Shown here in pieces: positions 34,155 to 42,676 of a stretch of 64,000 bases of DNA. The stretch is taken from contig CP121321.1 of NCBI GenBank assembly GCA_043585095.1, positions 2,232,001-2,296,000 of the forward strand. The letters run 5' to 3'. Position 1 is the first letter of the stretch; every line of letters begins with the position of its first letter. A program made the position numbers and the translations under genes. The notes under the pieces are model-generated. The model worked only from the letters and a program-made list of their open reading frames with translations. It searched no databases and was not told where the DNA came from. Source of the DNA: JANQIO01 sp043585095 (GTDB lineage Bacteria > Pseudomonadota > Gammaproteobacteria > Pseudomonadales > Halieaceae).

Positions 34155-35261
34155 TCAGGCTCGATGATAGCGGCCCAGATACTCCCTCGACTGCATTTCC
34201 TGCAGGCGGCTGCAGGTGCGCTGGAACTCAAACGCTAATCGATCGCCGCTGTACAGGCTTAAAATTGGCACTTCCGCGCTGATAATCAACTTCACACTGC
34301 GGTCGTAGAACTCATCAACCAAATTGATGAAGCGTCTCGCCTGATCATCATTTGCCCCCGTCATGGCAGGTACATTTCCCAGCAGCACGGCATGATAGAT
34401 TCTTGCGATTTCGATGTAATCGTTCTGGCTGCGTGGCCCGTCACACAACTCGGCAAAATCAAACCAGACCACATCGTCAGCGACCCACTCCGACTGCAGC
34501 ATGCGGCCATTGATTTCCAAAGGCTGACCCTGGACTCCAGCTTCTGGCGCCAGACTGTTAAAACTTGCCAACAGGCTCTCATTGGCCTCCTGATCCAGCG
34601 GATGGTGATAGAGCTCGGCCTTTTCAAGGGCCCGCAACCGATAGTCGACGCCAGCGTCGACGTTGATTACCTCTGTATGGGCCTTCACCAGTTCGATAGC
34701 GGGCAGAAAACGCTGACGCTGCAGGCCATCCTTGTAGAGCTCGTCCGGTACGATATTGGACGTCGCCACCAGAGTTACGCCGCGGGCAAACAGGGCCTCC
34801 ATCAACCCACCCAAGATCATTGCATCGGTAATATCGGAAACAAAAAATTCATCAAAGCACAACACTCTCGCCTCGGCGGCCAACCTATCGGCGATGCTGT
34901 CCAGTGGATTCACGGCGCCTTCCAAGCGTGTGAGCTCACCGTGCACACGCTGCATAAAGCGGTGAAAGTGAATACGTAGCTTGCGCTCGAAAGGTAGACA
35001 TTCATGAAACGTGTCGACCAGATAGGTCTTGCCACGCCCAACGCCCCCCCATAGATACAGACCCCGGACAGGTTCAGGGTGCTGTCCTCGCAAGTTCCGC
35101 CAGCGGCGCGCTAGTGCGGAAAGCGCCTGCTCCTCCGCTTCGGCGAGGATAAGCGCGTGATACAGAGCATCGAGCTTTTCTACCGCAGCACGCTGCGCCG
35201 AATCTTCCTGGAAGTCATCGCGCGTCAGGTCTTGCTGGTAGCGTTCCAGTGGACTTGTCAT
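34155..35261 (-). CDS. zapE: Cell division AFG1-like ATPase ZapE
   Basis: 368-aa AAA-type ATPase. Walker A GGVGRGKTYLVD, Walker B VLCFDEFFVSDITDA, followed by SNIVPDELYKDGLQRQRFLPAI and the FDFAELCDGPRSQNDYIEIA region. ZapE stimulates Z-ring constriction and interacts with FtsZ. I chose the ATG at 35259-35261 (MTSPLERYQQDL), the usual family start, over an extension to 35306. It marks the left boundary of the conserved housekeeping block; to its left lies the accessory sphingolipid region where ribosomal protein genes often sit in relatives. Confidence 0.93.
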   Translation of the reverse strand: MTSPLERYQQDLTRDDFQEDSAQRAAVEKLDALYHALILAEAEEQALSALARRWRNLRGQHPEPVRGLYLWGGVGRGKTYLVDTFHECLPFERKLRIHFHRFMQRVHGELTRLEGAVNPLDSIADRLAAEARVLCFDEFFVSDITDAMILGGLMEALFARGVTLVATSNIVPDELYKDGLQRQRFLPAIELVKAHTEVINVDAGVDYRLRALEKAELYHHPLDQEANESLLASFNSLAPEAGVQGQPLEINGRMLQSEWVADDVVWFDFAELCDGPRSQNDYIEIARIYHAVLLGNVPAMTGANDDQARRFINLVDEFYDRSVKLIISAEVPILSLYSGDRLAFEFQRTCSRLQEMQSREYLGRYHRA

Positions 35262-35342
35262 GGGCGCACACTTTAGCGACAGCCCCTTTAAGGCGCAACG
35301 GACCATACAGCTTCTGTCTCGATGGCGTTATACTTGAGTCCG

Positions 35343-35348
35343 TATAAT
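35343..35348 (+). promoter_or_regulatory. Candidate -10 box upstream of zapG
   Basis: TATAAT hexamer 16 bases ahead of the GTG start of zapG, in the divergent gap with zapE. A second TATACT-like element lies 14 bases upstream. No strong -35 at ideal spacing. A transcript from it would have a very short leader. Confidence 0.35.
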
Positions 35349-35363
35349 TCATGAGAGCGCGCC

Positions 35364-35912
35364 GTGTACGAAATCTACGAGTTAGTCTTTGCCGCCGGAG
35401 CGGCCTTGCTATTGGGTCTGGGCCTGGGGGCGCTGTTCAGCCGGCGCTTCTCCTTGGATGGGCGCAAACAACGTGAACTGGAGCGCAACGTTGAACGCCT
35501 GATGGAACAACAAAAGGGCTACCAGTCTCAGGTGGTATCGCACTTCACGGATACAGCGAAACTGCTCAATAATCTCGCGGAAAGCTATCGAGATGTGCAC
35601 AACCATCTAGCCAGCGGCGCTAGCGTGCTCTGTGATGAAGAAGATCGGCCCGTGATAAGGCCCATTCTGGAAGCGACCACCGCAAAGGCCTTCGAGCCCG
35701 ACTCAGTGGTATCCTCAGTATCACAGCCTCTCGACTATGCACCCAAAACGTCAACCGACGCAGCCGGCGTTTTAAACGAAGACTTCGGTCTCGAAAAACA
35801 AGCCCGTCCAGCACAGTCGGACTCACTCGACTTTGTACCAACTCCAGCGCCGGAAGAACCGATTGCAGAGAGCGATCCCGAAACAGGACCGGAAAGAAGC
35901 AAGCAGGCCTAG
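35364..35912 (+). CDS. zapG: YhcB/ZapG family inner-membrane protein
   Basis: 182-aa protein with one N-terminal membrane segment (LVFAAGAALLLGLGLGALFS), then a coiled-coil helix (RELERNVERLMEQQKGYQSQVVSHFTDTA) with the conserved LLNNLAESYRDVHNHLASGA motif, and a low-complexity Pro/Glu/Ser tail. E. coli YhcB (ZapG) links cell envelope growth and division. The GTG start at 35364 gives MYEIYELVF. Divergent from zapE, as in many gammaproteobacteria. Confidence 0.88.
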   Translation: MYEIYELVFAAGAALLLGLGLGALFSRRFSLDGRKQRELERNVERLMEQQKGYQSQVVSHFTDTAKLLNNLAESYRDVHNHLASGASVLCDEEDRPVIRPILEATTAKAFEPDSVVSSVSQPLDYAPKTSTDAAGVLNEDFGLEKQARPAQSDSLDFVPTPAPEEPIAESDPETGPERSKQA

Positions 35913-35928
35913 ACGGAAACAGCCTTGC

Positions 35929-36684
35929 CTACACGGGGTTATCGATATCAATGAACTGATGCTCGATACCCAGTTCTTTGGCGACGGCGTCGCCTAACGC
36001 CTGTACCCCGTAGCGCTCTGTCGCATGATGGCCCGCGGCTACAAACTCGATACCTTCTTCTCGCGCCACGTGTACGGTTTGTTCTGACACTTCTCCGGTC
36101 AGGTAGAGATCAGCGCCAGCCTGAACCGCTGCGTCTATGTACCCCTGGGCAGCACCCGTGCACCAGGCGATGCGTTCAACCAGCCGATCAGGGTCGCCTA
36201 TATGCAGCGGGGGCCGACCCAGCCGTTCACTAATACGCTCCAGCAGTTTCGCAACCGGTTGCGGTGTAACGAGACTGCCGACATTACCGACTGAATCCCC
36301 GGGCTGCAGCGGTCCTTCTGGTCGAATCGCCAACAATCGCGCCAACGCGGCGTTGTTACCGAGCTCGGGGTGTGCATCCAGAGGCAGGTGATATCCAAAC
36401 AAGCTGACGTCTGCTTCCATGAGCGCGCCCAGGCGACGGCGCTTCATTCCCGTAATCACTTGCGCTTCTCCCTTCCAGAAAAAACCGTGATGAACGACGA
36501 TGGCATCAGCGTTCGCGGCAATAGCCGCATCAATCAACGCCTTGCTTGCAGTAACCCCGGACACCAGGCGACCCACCATCGCTTTGCCTTGCACCTGTAA
36601 ACCGTTGGGTGCGTAGTCACTAAAGTTCTCAGGCGTCAGAATGCGATTAAATACGGTCTCAAGTTCTTGCAAAGCGATAGCCAT
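35929..36684 (-). CDS. Nif3-like dinuclear metal center protein (YbgI family)
   Basis: 251-aa protein of the NIF3/YbgI family, sometimes annotated GTP cyclohydrolase 1 type 2. Metal-binding motifs: VVHHGFFWKG (HH), GYHLPLDAHPELGNN (H-x3-D) and AAGHHATERYGVQALG (H...E) at the C-terminus. The molecular function remains poorly defined. Convergent with zapG (16 bases between stops) and divergent from the protease gene, as in pseudomonads, except that the sulfate-activation genes cysD/cysN that some relatives carry here are absent. Confidence 0.9.
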   Translation of the reverse strand: MAIALQELETVFNRILTPENFSDYAPNGLQVQGKAMVGRLVSGVTASKALIDAAIAANADAIVVHHGFFWKGEAQVITGMKRRRLGALMEADVSLFGYHLPLDAHPELGNNAALARLLAIRPEGPLQPGDSVGNVGSLVTPQPVAKLLERISERLGRPPLHIGDPDRLVERIAWCTGAAQGYIDAAVQAGADLYLTGEVSEQTVHVAREEGIEFVAAGHHATERYGVQALGDAVAKELGIEHQFIDIDNPV

Positions 36685-36745
36685 GACGTCGTCCTCTTGT
36701 CGGGTGGGTGTATACTGTTCGGCTACGAATTAGAACGTGGTTAGC

Positions 36746-37834
36746 ATGCGAAGCCTGCTACAGTTTATCACTTGGCCTACCATCGCCGGGCTTTTGGCGG
36801 CGGCGCTTATCTTGCAATGGGGGCAGCAGCCCCTTCTGCGCGATACAGCCAGACAGACCGTGGGCGATCCTCAGGTCAGCTTTGCTTCCGCGGTGCAGCG
36901 GGCGATACCCGCCGTCGTCAATATCTACACCAGCAAAGTACTTCGCGAGCGAAGCCCACCTGTTCTGGAAGATCCCTATTACCGGCGATTTCTGAACCAG
37001 AATCATCAGCGTCGCGAGCGGGTCCAACGTGCACTGGGATCGGGTGTAATCGTGTCCGATCAGGGACTGATTCTGACCAGCCGCCATATTATTGCCGATG
37101 CCGATACGATTCTCGTGCGATTACACGATGGTCGCACCTCGCTGGCCCAGGTCGTGGGGGCGGACGTCGACACTGATCTCGCCGTGCTGAAAATTGATAT
37201 GGCAAACATTCAAGCCATCGCCTTCGGCGATCCCGATCAGGTTCGTGTTGGCGACGTCGTACTAGCCATCGGCAACCCCTATGGGTTTGGGCACTCTGTG
37301 TCTCAGGGCATTATCTCAGCGTTGGGTCGCTATGGACTGCAGCTGAGCACCTACGAGGACTTCATACAGACCGACGCAGCCATCAACGAAGGCAACTCGG
37401 GCGGAGCACTGATTGATGCCGACGGCCGTCTGCTGGGAATCAATGCGGCAACCTTTTCTCGCAGCCGAGAATTTACTGGCATCGGCCTGGCGACGCCTGT
37501 TGATATCGCTCTGGGGGTAACGGAAGATCTGGTCGCCTATGGCAAGGTCATCCGGGGCTGGATGGGGCTGGAGGTCCAAACCATATTTATGACCGGATCG
37601 GATACCCCATCCCTGCTGGTGACCGGCGCCGACCCCAGAGGGCCCGCGGCACGCAACGGCATTCGAGAGGGCGACATCATCACGCATATCAATCGACAGC
37701 CCGTTCTCGACGGCCGCACTACGATGAACCAGATCGCCACGCTGCGCCCCGGGGATGCTGTGGCACTGACCCTGCGCAGAGGCAGTGACGCGATAGAACT
37801 AGAGTTGATGGTGGGCGCCAGACCCCAGGCCTGA
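36746..37834 (+). CDS. algW: Trypsin-like serine protease AlgW/DegS
   Basis: 362-aa periplasmic site-1-type protease anchored by an N-terminal membrane segment (FITWPTIAGLLAAALIL). Catalytic triad: His114 in TSRHIIAD, Asp144 in TDLAVLKID, and Ser218 in GNSGGALID. One C-terminal PDZ domain (about residues 265-355; GWMGLEV... IREGDIITHINRQPV). One PDZ and a membrane anchor match DegS/AlgW, which sense misfolded outer-membrane proteins and cut the anti-sigma factor of the RpoE/AlgU envelope stress system. ATG 36746 is preferred to GTG 36737. The stop codon lies inside the first unit of a 19-base tandem array. Confidence 0.92.
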   Translation: MRSLLQFITWPTIAGLLAAALILQWGQQPLLRDTARQTVGDPQVSFASAVQRAIPAVVNIYTSKVLRERSPPVLEDPYYRRFLNQNHQRRERVQRALGSGVIVSDQGLILTSRHIIADADTILVRLHDGRTSLAQVVGADVDTDLAVLKIDMANIQAIAFGDPDQVRVGDVVLAIGNPYGFGHSVSQGIISALGRYGLQLSTYEDFIQTDAAINEGNSGGALIDADGRLLGINAATFSRSREFTGIGLATPVDIALGVTEDLVAYGKVIRGWMGLEVQTIFMTGSDTPSLLVTGADPRGPAARNGIREGDIITHINRQPVLDGRTTMNQIATLRPGDAVALTLRRGSDAIELELMVGARPQA

Positions 37835-37895
37835 CCGCTGTAAACAGGCCTGACCGCTGTAAACAGGCCTGACCGCTGTAAACAGGCCTGACCGC
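37830..37895 (+). repeat. 19-base tandem repeat array at the algW stop codon
   Basis: Three perfect copies of CCTGACCGCTGTAAACAGG and a nine-base partial fourth. The TGA of algW is in copy 1. Each unit has ends CCTG/CAGG and each junction forms the palindrome CAGGCCTG. It sits between the convergent algW and hisD genes (88 bases). Because 19 is not a multiple of three, the array places stops in several frames. Possibly a termination or decay element; no T-run. Confidence 0.95.
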
Positions 37896-37922
37896 AAAAG
37901 AAAGCCTCGCGGCGGGTCGCGG

Positions 37923-39224
37923 CTAGTCGCCGTCTACGCTGCGGTATTCAGCCGACAGTGCATGGGCTTCAAGTGACTCACCGCGAGCCAGCTCTGCAGC
38001 TACGGGCGCCAGCGTCTTGACGCCCTCTGCACTGCACATAATTAAAGAGCTGCGCTTCTGAAAATCGTAAACACCCAGCGGCGAGGAAAAACGTGCCGTG
38101 CCCGAGGTTGGCAACACATGATTGGGCCCCGCGCAGTAATCCCCGAAGGCCTCGGCGCTGTATCGTCCCAGAAAAACGGCACCAGCATGACGAATAGACT
38201 CCAGCAGCGCTTCAGGTTCAGCCACCGACAGCTCCAAGTGCTCCGGAGCGACCCGGTTGGATACCCTGGCGGCCTCTTCCAGATCTCGACATAACACCAA
38301 CGCACCGCGCGTACTCAATGACTGACGAACAATATCAGCCCGAGACAATGTCGGCAGCAGGCGTTCAATTGATGCCTCCACAGCATCCAGGAATCCAGCA
38401 TCGGGGCTCAATAAGATCGATTGGGCATTCTCGTCATGCTCAGCCTGTGAAAAAAGATCCATGGCAATCCAGTCGGCTGGCGTCTGCCCATCACAGATTA
38501 CTAGAATCTCCGAGGGCCCGGCCACCATGTCAATACCGACTTGCCCAAAGACCCGGCGCTTGGCCGTCGCCACGTAGCGGTTGCCCGGACCGACGATCTT
38601 GTCGACGCGAGGTACTGTCTCGGTCCCGTATGCCAGCGCCGCTACTGCCTGGGCACCGCCAATCCGTATCAACCTGTCAACACCAGCGAGTGCTGCCGCC
38701 GCCAACACCAGTTCATTGGTCTCTCCACCGGGTGTGGGCGTTACCATAACGACCTCTTGTACGCCTGCAACCTTAGCCGGCGTGACGTTCATCAGTACCG
38801 ATGACGGATAGCTCGCTTTGCCCCCCGGTACATATACGCCCACGCGGTCCAGAGGCGTCAGCCGCTGTCCGAGCCGGTTGCCCTGTGCATCCTCGAAACT
38901 CCATGACTCACCCAGTTGGCGCTGGTGGTAGTCCGTGATGCGCTGTAGCGCTACTTCCAATGCATGACGCTGTGCCGCCGGGATAGTCTCCAAAGCCTGC
39001 TGCAGACGATCTGAACCCACCTCAAGCTCTGACATCGAGGTCGCTTCAACACCGTCAAAGCGCTGGGTATAGCCGAGTACCGCAGCATCTCCTCTGGCGA
39101 TCACGTCATCCACTATGGCATCTACCACAGCGACGAGGTCACGGTCCGTCTGGGCTTCCCAGCGGGTCAGTTCGTCGAGGGTACTATCAAAGTCCGGGTG
39201 GCGAGTATCCAGTCGTTGCATCAT
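37923..39224 (-). CDS. hisD: Histidinol dehydrogenase
   Basis: 433-aa NAD-dependent enzyme catalysing the last two oxidations from histidinol to histidine. Conserved marks: VGVYVPGGKASYPSSVLMN, GGAQAVAALAYGTETVP, VGPGNRYVATAKR, the HDENAQS segment with zinc-ligand and catalytic His, and DYCAGPNHVLPTSGTARFSSPLGVYDF near the C-terminus. Overlaps hisG by four bases (start within hisG stop), so hisG-hisD are co-translated. Gene order ibaG-hisG-hisD matches other gammaproteobacteria except for the missing murA. Confidence 0.97.
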   Translation of the reverse strand: MMQRLDTRHPDFDSTLDELTRWEAQTDRDLVAVVDAIVDDVIARGDAAVLGYTQRFDGVEATSMSELEVGSDRLQQALETIPAAQRHALEVALQRITDYHQRQLGESWSFEDAQGNRLGQRLTPLDRVGVYVPGGKASYPSSVLMNVTPAKVAGVQEVVMVTPTPGGETNELVLAAAALAGVDRLIRIGGAQAVAALAYGTETVPRVDKIVGPGNRYVATAKRRVFGQVGIDMVAGPSEILVICDGQTPADWIAMDLFSQAEHDENAQSILLSPDAGFLDAVEASIERLLPTLSRADIVRQSLSTRGALVLCRDLEEAARVSNRVAPEHLELSVAEPEALLESIRHAGAVFLGRYSAEAFGDYCAGPNHVLPTSGTARFSSPLGVYDFQKRSSLIMCSAEGVKTLAPVAAELARGESLEAHALSAEYRSVDGD

Positions 39225-39841
39225 GCAATCACCCCGGCGAGATCACTCACCAGTGCCTCAATCGCACTGTGTTCTCGTCGCATCGAGGCCTTGTTAACTA
39301 CCAGGCGCGTGCTGATGTCAGCAATCACGTCCAGCGCCTCAAGACCGTTCGCCTTCAGGGTATTTCCCGTATCAACGATATCGACGATAAGATCGGCAAG
39401 CCCCATCATCGGCGCCAGCTCCATTGCCCCGTAGAGCTTGATAAAATCAGCGTTCATACCGCGCGCCGCAAAGTAATCCCGGCTTGTGCGCGTAAACTTG
39501 GTCGCTATGCGAAGCCTGGAGCCGTCCGGCTCCCAGCCAACGGGCGCGGCGGTCATGAGACGGCAACGTGCAATGCCCAGGTCAAGCGGCTCGTACAAGT
39601 CCTCCGCTCCCTCTTCCAGCAACACGTCTTTACCCACCACGCCCAGATCCGCCGCACCGTGGCGCACATAGGTTGGCACATCGGTGCCGCGCAGCACCAG
39701 TAGGCGCACATCGGGCCGCGTGCAGGCAAAGACCAGCTTGCGGCTAGCAGCAATATCCTCTTCAGGCTCGATGCCGGCGCGGGCCAGTAGCGGCAAGGTC
39801 TCCTTAAGAATCCGGCCCTTGGTCAAAGCCAGGGTTAACAT
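39221..39841 (-). CDS. hisG: ATP phosphoribosyltransferase, short form
   Basis: 206-aa short-form HisG, first enzyme of histidine biosynthesis (ATP plus PRPP to phosphoribosyl-ATP). MLTLALTKGRILKETLPLL at the N-terminus and DIVDTGNTLKANGLEALD (PRPP-binding loop) are diagnostic. Short HisG lacks the regulatory C-terminal domain and needs HisZ; no hisZ is in the window. Only 19 bases separate its start from the stop of the BolA-like gene, where murA is usually found. Confidence 0.96.
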   Translation of the reverse strand: MLTLALTKGRILKETLPLLARAGIEPEEDIAASRKLVFACTRPDVRLLVLRGTDVPTYVRHGAADLGVVGKDVLLEEGAEDLYEPLDLGIARCRLMTAAPVGWEPDGSRLRIATKFTRTSRDYFAARGMNADFIKLYGAMELAPMMGLADLIVDIVDTGNTLKANGLEALDVIADISTRLVVNKASMRREHSAIEALVSDLAGVIA

Positions 39842-39860
39842 AGCAACGCCTCCGGCGTAT

Positions 39861-40103
39861 TTAAGCGGACTGCGCCTGCCACTCGGCAGGCGTAAAGGTG
39901 CGGATATTGACGGCGTGAATGCTGCCGTCCGCTATATAGGGATTGAGTACCTTGTACACGGCCTGTTGCTTCTGCACGGGCCGGAGTCCGGCAAACATTT
40001 CGCCAACCACAAGAATGTCATAGTGGCTGCCCTCACTGCGCACGGTTACGTCACAACCGTCGAGCTGGTCTGTCAGTAAAGTCTCTAATTCCTGTACCTG
40101 CAT
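39861..40103 (-). CDS. ibaG: BolA family protein IbaG
   Basis: 80-aa BolA-like protein. Class II KH-like fold with SHYDILVVGEMFAGLRPVQKQQAVYKVLNPYIADGSIHAVNIRTFTP; the sequence contains the conserved His in the C-terminal loop (SIHAV). BolA proteins bind monothiol glutaredoxins and [2Fe-2S] clusters. In relatives it sits between mla genes and murA; here murA has gone and mlaC lies 249 bases upstream with no mlaB in between. Confidence 0.9.
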   Translation of the reverse strand: MQVQELETLLTDQLDGCDVTVRSEGSHYDILVVGEMFAGLRPVQKQQAVYKVLNPYIADGSIHAVNIRTFTPAEWQAQSA

Positions 40104-40352
40104 GGCGCCTGCTTTTCCTGTATGAGTCCTGTCTGAGTGCTTATATTGATGCTGTGTTTACGGCTGGCCAAACGTCCCGGAGCAGCATGTGACGTGCTCA
40201 TGCTAACGAGCACGACGCACGCAGTGCGCTGGCCGATCTTAAAGCGAGCATAAGTCGCATCAATATTGCGCGAACACGCGGTTAGAAGATCAGTCTGCGT
40301 CTCGCCAGAGGGTGGCAAGTTTAGAAGAATCGGGCCGTTTTAGCGAGCAACC
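40104..40352. other. Gap between mlaC and ibaG, without mlaB
   Basis: 249 bases between the end of mlaC and the start of ibaG. A 77-codon reverse-strand frame (40085-40318) has no STAS-like sequence and overlaps ibaG, so mlaB is not hidden here. No repeat or hairpin of note seen. Confidence 0.6.
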
Positions 40353-41036
40353 CTAGGCGCCACCGTCCGGTACCGCCCAGTTATCGATTACCGCATCCAG
40401 ATCACCCTTTGCATCTCGCGCGGCGGCCTGAAACTGATTGCGATAAATCACACCAAGATTGATCGTTTCAACAATCAGATTACGAAGCTTCCAATCTCCA
40501 TTTCGACCCTGTCGCATCTGATACTCGATCACATAAGGCTGCGGCGCATCGCTGTATATGAGCTGCTTGATTTCTACCTTGTCGCCCAGATCGGCGACAT
40601 TGTCAGGGCGCTGAATCTCGACCTTGCTGCCACCAAACGCCAGTAGACCCTTGCCATAGGTGCGTACCAGGCCTTCCCGCATCACTACGGTAAACCGCTT
40701 AACCTGATCTCGAAGCGCCGCCTTACCGGCGTCGTCCAAACTGCTATACCGTTGACGGCTGGCATAGGGACCCATCACCGCCCGGGAGAAGTAGCCGAAG
40801 TCGACGACGTCGTCCAGCACACTCTGAAGTTCCCGAAAATATCGCTCCGGATCTTCGTCCGCATAAGAAGACGCCTCTTCCACAACCGCCATAATCTGGT
40901 CCGTGGTCTGTTCCACCAGGTCAAAGGCATCGCTGGAATTCGCCGAAGCCTTTCCGCTCGCGAGCAACATCACGGCGACCGCTGCGGCCGCCAGCAGGCC
41001 GAGCAACATACCTTGTAGCGCTGCGAGTGAGGGCAT
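40353..41036 (-). CDS. mlaC: MlaC-like periplasmic phospholipid-binding protein (orphan)
   Basis: 227-aa protein with a signal peptide (hydrophobic LLGLLAAAAVAVMLLASG, cleavage near ASA) and the MlaC/Ttg2D domain: FRELQSVLDDVVDFGYFSRAVMG, QVKRFTVVMREGLVRTYGKGLLAF, and EYQMRQGRNGDWKLRNLIVETINLGVIYRNQF. MlaC ferries phospholipids between MlaFEDB at the inner membrane and MlaA at the outer membrane. I prefer ATG 41034-41036, which starts the signal peptide; an ATG at 41160-41162 with a GAAGA element upstream would add 42 residues. mlaF, mlaE, mlaD and mlaB are absent on either side, so its partners must lie elsewhere or be lost. Confidence 0.85.
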   Translation of the reverse strand: MPSLAALQGMLLGLLAAAAVAVMLLASGKASANSSDAFDLVEQTTDQIMAVVEEASSYADEDPERYFRELQSVLDDVVDFGYFSRAVMGPYASRQRYSSLDDAGKAALRDQVKRFTVVMREGLVRTYGKGLLAFGGSKVEIQRPDNVADLGDKVEIKQLIYSDAPQPYVIEYQMRQGRNGDWKLRNLIVETINLGVIYRNQFQAAARDAKGDLDAVIDNWAVPDGGA

Positions 41037-41162
41037 TGTATGGGATGTCTCGACTGCCGACACGACGGGAGCTAACCGTGTCGGCGCTAATCGGGTAGAT
41101 AAGCCGCTCCCGCTGGATGTGAATTCAGTCACCGCTGTCTCCCTTTTCTGACAAATTGACAT

Positions 41163-41684
41163 ATTATTCTTCACTGAGATGAGCCTTATCGCTTGTCCGT
41201 GTTAACAGCCTTGCAGCTTGTTTGTGTTAACAGCCTTGCAGCTTGTTTGTGTTAACAGCCTTGCAGCTTGTCCGTGTAAAAACGCTTGTCTGAGGTAAAA
41301 GTCCTGTCTAGTGGAGAACCCATCTCGTCCTCTTGCAGCCAGTCGAAGAACCTCTACGGCAAAGGACGCGCCAGGCGCAATTCCCATAGACCGTGATAAT
41401 AGCAGCGACGCAAGTTTACCGTAACCGTCGCACGTACCGCCTTGTGTTACCCTCGCCACGCAAACCCGAGCTGATTCACCTTTCGAACCATTCTTTATTT
41501 GTCGCATGATACGATGATCACCTACTCTTGGACTGTTACAGTTCCTTTGAGTTCACCTTACATCCACCCACCGCAACCCGTTTGCTGAAGGGCCCGGCTT
41601 CGACACTGACACCACTGACACGTTTTCAATACTCTTGCCAATGACTATGCCTACAGTTCCTACGCACAGCGAACCCTGCACTCT
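41163..41684. other. Divergent gap between mlaC and yrbG
   Basis: More than 500 bases without a convincing gene. It contains the 25-base tandem array at 41192-41277. A reverse-strand frame 41202-41507 is low in homology-like content and repeats the array at its end. In E. coli and Pseudomonas this space is occupied by the mlaFED genes. Promoters for mlaC and yrbG must lie here; no clear pair is visible. Confidence 0.5.
41192..41277 (+). repeat. 25-base tandem repeat array upstream of mlaC
   Basis: Three full 25-base copies starting at 41192, 41217 and 41242, plus a partial fourth at 41267. Each copy runs CTTGTnnGTGTTAACAGCC then TTGCAG, with TT or CC at the two variable positions. Each contains the palindrome GTTAAC. 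Located just upstream of the mlaC gene. No spacers, so not CRISPR. Confidence 0.95.
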
Positions 41685-42671
41685 ATGCTGATCGCCTCAG
41701 CAGCTATATTGTTCGGCTTCATTATTCTGGTGTGGAGTGCAGACCTTTTTGTTGCCGGTGCCGCATCGATGGCAGAAAACATGGGCATGTCCCCCATATT
41801 GATAGGACTTACCATCGTTTCTCTGGGGACTTCTGCCCCGGAAGTTCTGGTCAGTATCAATGCTGCCCTATCTGACGCCGGCGAGTTGGCGGTAGGCAAT
41901 GCGTTAGGGTCTAACATTGCGAATGTCGGATTGGTATTGGGGGTCACGGTGCTTATTGCGCCGCTTCCTGTGCACCGCAACCGACTTAAGCGTGAACTAC
42001 CGACCCTGCTTATCGTAACCTTGGGTTGCGGCCTTTTGATGCTGGACCTGCAGCTTGACTGGATCGACGGCGCAGTGATGCTTGGGGCGCTGGCGTTTAT
42101 CCTATGGGAAATGATTCGATCGCAGTCTCATGACAGCGACGCGGCTGCTGAAGCCGACCTCGAAGAGCTCCCACATATGGCGCCTCTGAGAGCCTGGGTA
42201 AGCTTTGCCATCGGCCTGATTTTGCTGATTGGCAGCTCAAAAATACTGGTTTGGGGAGCTAGCAACATCGCGCTCTCGCTTGGCGTAAGTCCGCTAGTAA
42301 TCGGCCTGACTATCGTCGCGGTGGGCACGAGCCTCCCGGAAATGGCGGCATCAGTCGCCAGCGCCATGAAAGGCCACGCAGAACTTGCGCTGGGCAACGT
42401 AATGGGATCAAACCTGTTCAATTTGCTAGGTGTCATGTCACTACCCGGCCTCTTTAAAACTCAGATACTAGCTTCAGAAGTGCTCTATCGGGATTACGCA
42501 GCGATGCTTGGCATCACCCTGGTTCTCGCAGCGAGCCTCTACAGCACCTTATTGAGGAAGCCAGGCTCCGATGGCTCACCTGCCCAATGCGGCATTGGCC
42601 GCCGTTCAGGCGCCCTGTTCCTGCTGCTTTACGCACTGTATTATTACTGGCTCTTCCTAACCGCTCGTTGA
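41685..42671 (+). CDS. yrbG: Calcium/sodium antiporter, YrbG family
   Basis: 328-aa CaCA-superfamily exchanger with about ten membrane segments in two inverted halves. The alpha repeats carry the signature GLTIVSLGTSAPEVLVSINAALSDAGELAVGNALGSNIANVGLVLG and later GLTIVAVGTSLPEMAASVASAMKGHAELALGNVMGSNLFNLLGV. It exchanges cations across the inner membrane. The placement immediately before kdsD matches E. coli, where yrbG lies between mlaF and kdsD; here mlaFED are gone. Confidence 0.92.
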   Translation: MLIASAAILFGFIILVWSADLFVAGAASMAENMGMSPILIGLTIVSLGTSAPEVLVSINAALSDAGELAVGNALGSNIANVGLVLGVTVLIAPLPVHRNRLKRELPTLLIVTLGCGLLMLDLQLDWIDGAVMLGALAFILWEMIRSQSHDSDAAAEADLEELPHMAPLRAWVSFAIGLILLIGSSKILVWGASNIALSLGVSPLVIGLTIVAVGTSLPEMAASVASAMKGHAELALGNVMGSNLFNLLGVMSLPGLFKTQILASEVLYRDYAAMLGITLVLAASLYSTLLRKPGSDGSPAQCGIGRRSGALFLLLYALYYYWLFLTAR

Positions 42672-42676
42672 ACCCT

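Noticed and set aside
40085..40318. 77-codon reverse-strand frame that might have been mlaB
   Set aside because: No STAS-domain pattern, overlaps ibaG, and composition looks random.
41202..41507. 101-codon reverse-strand frame in the mlaC-yrbG gap
   Set aside because: Its C-terminal codons are the 25-base tandem array, it has no recognisable domain, and it is not an MlaD or MlaE remnant.
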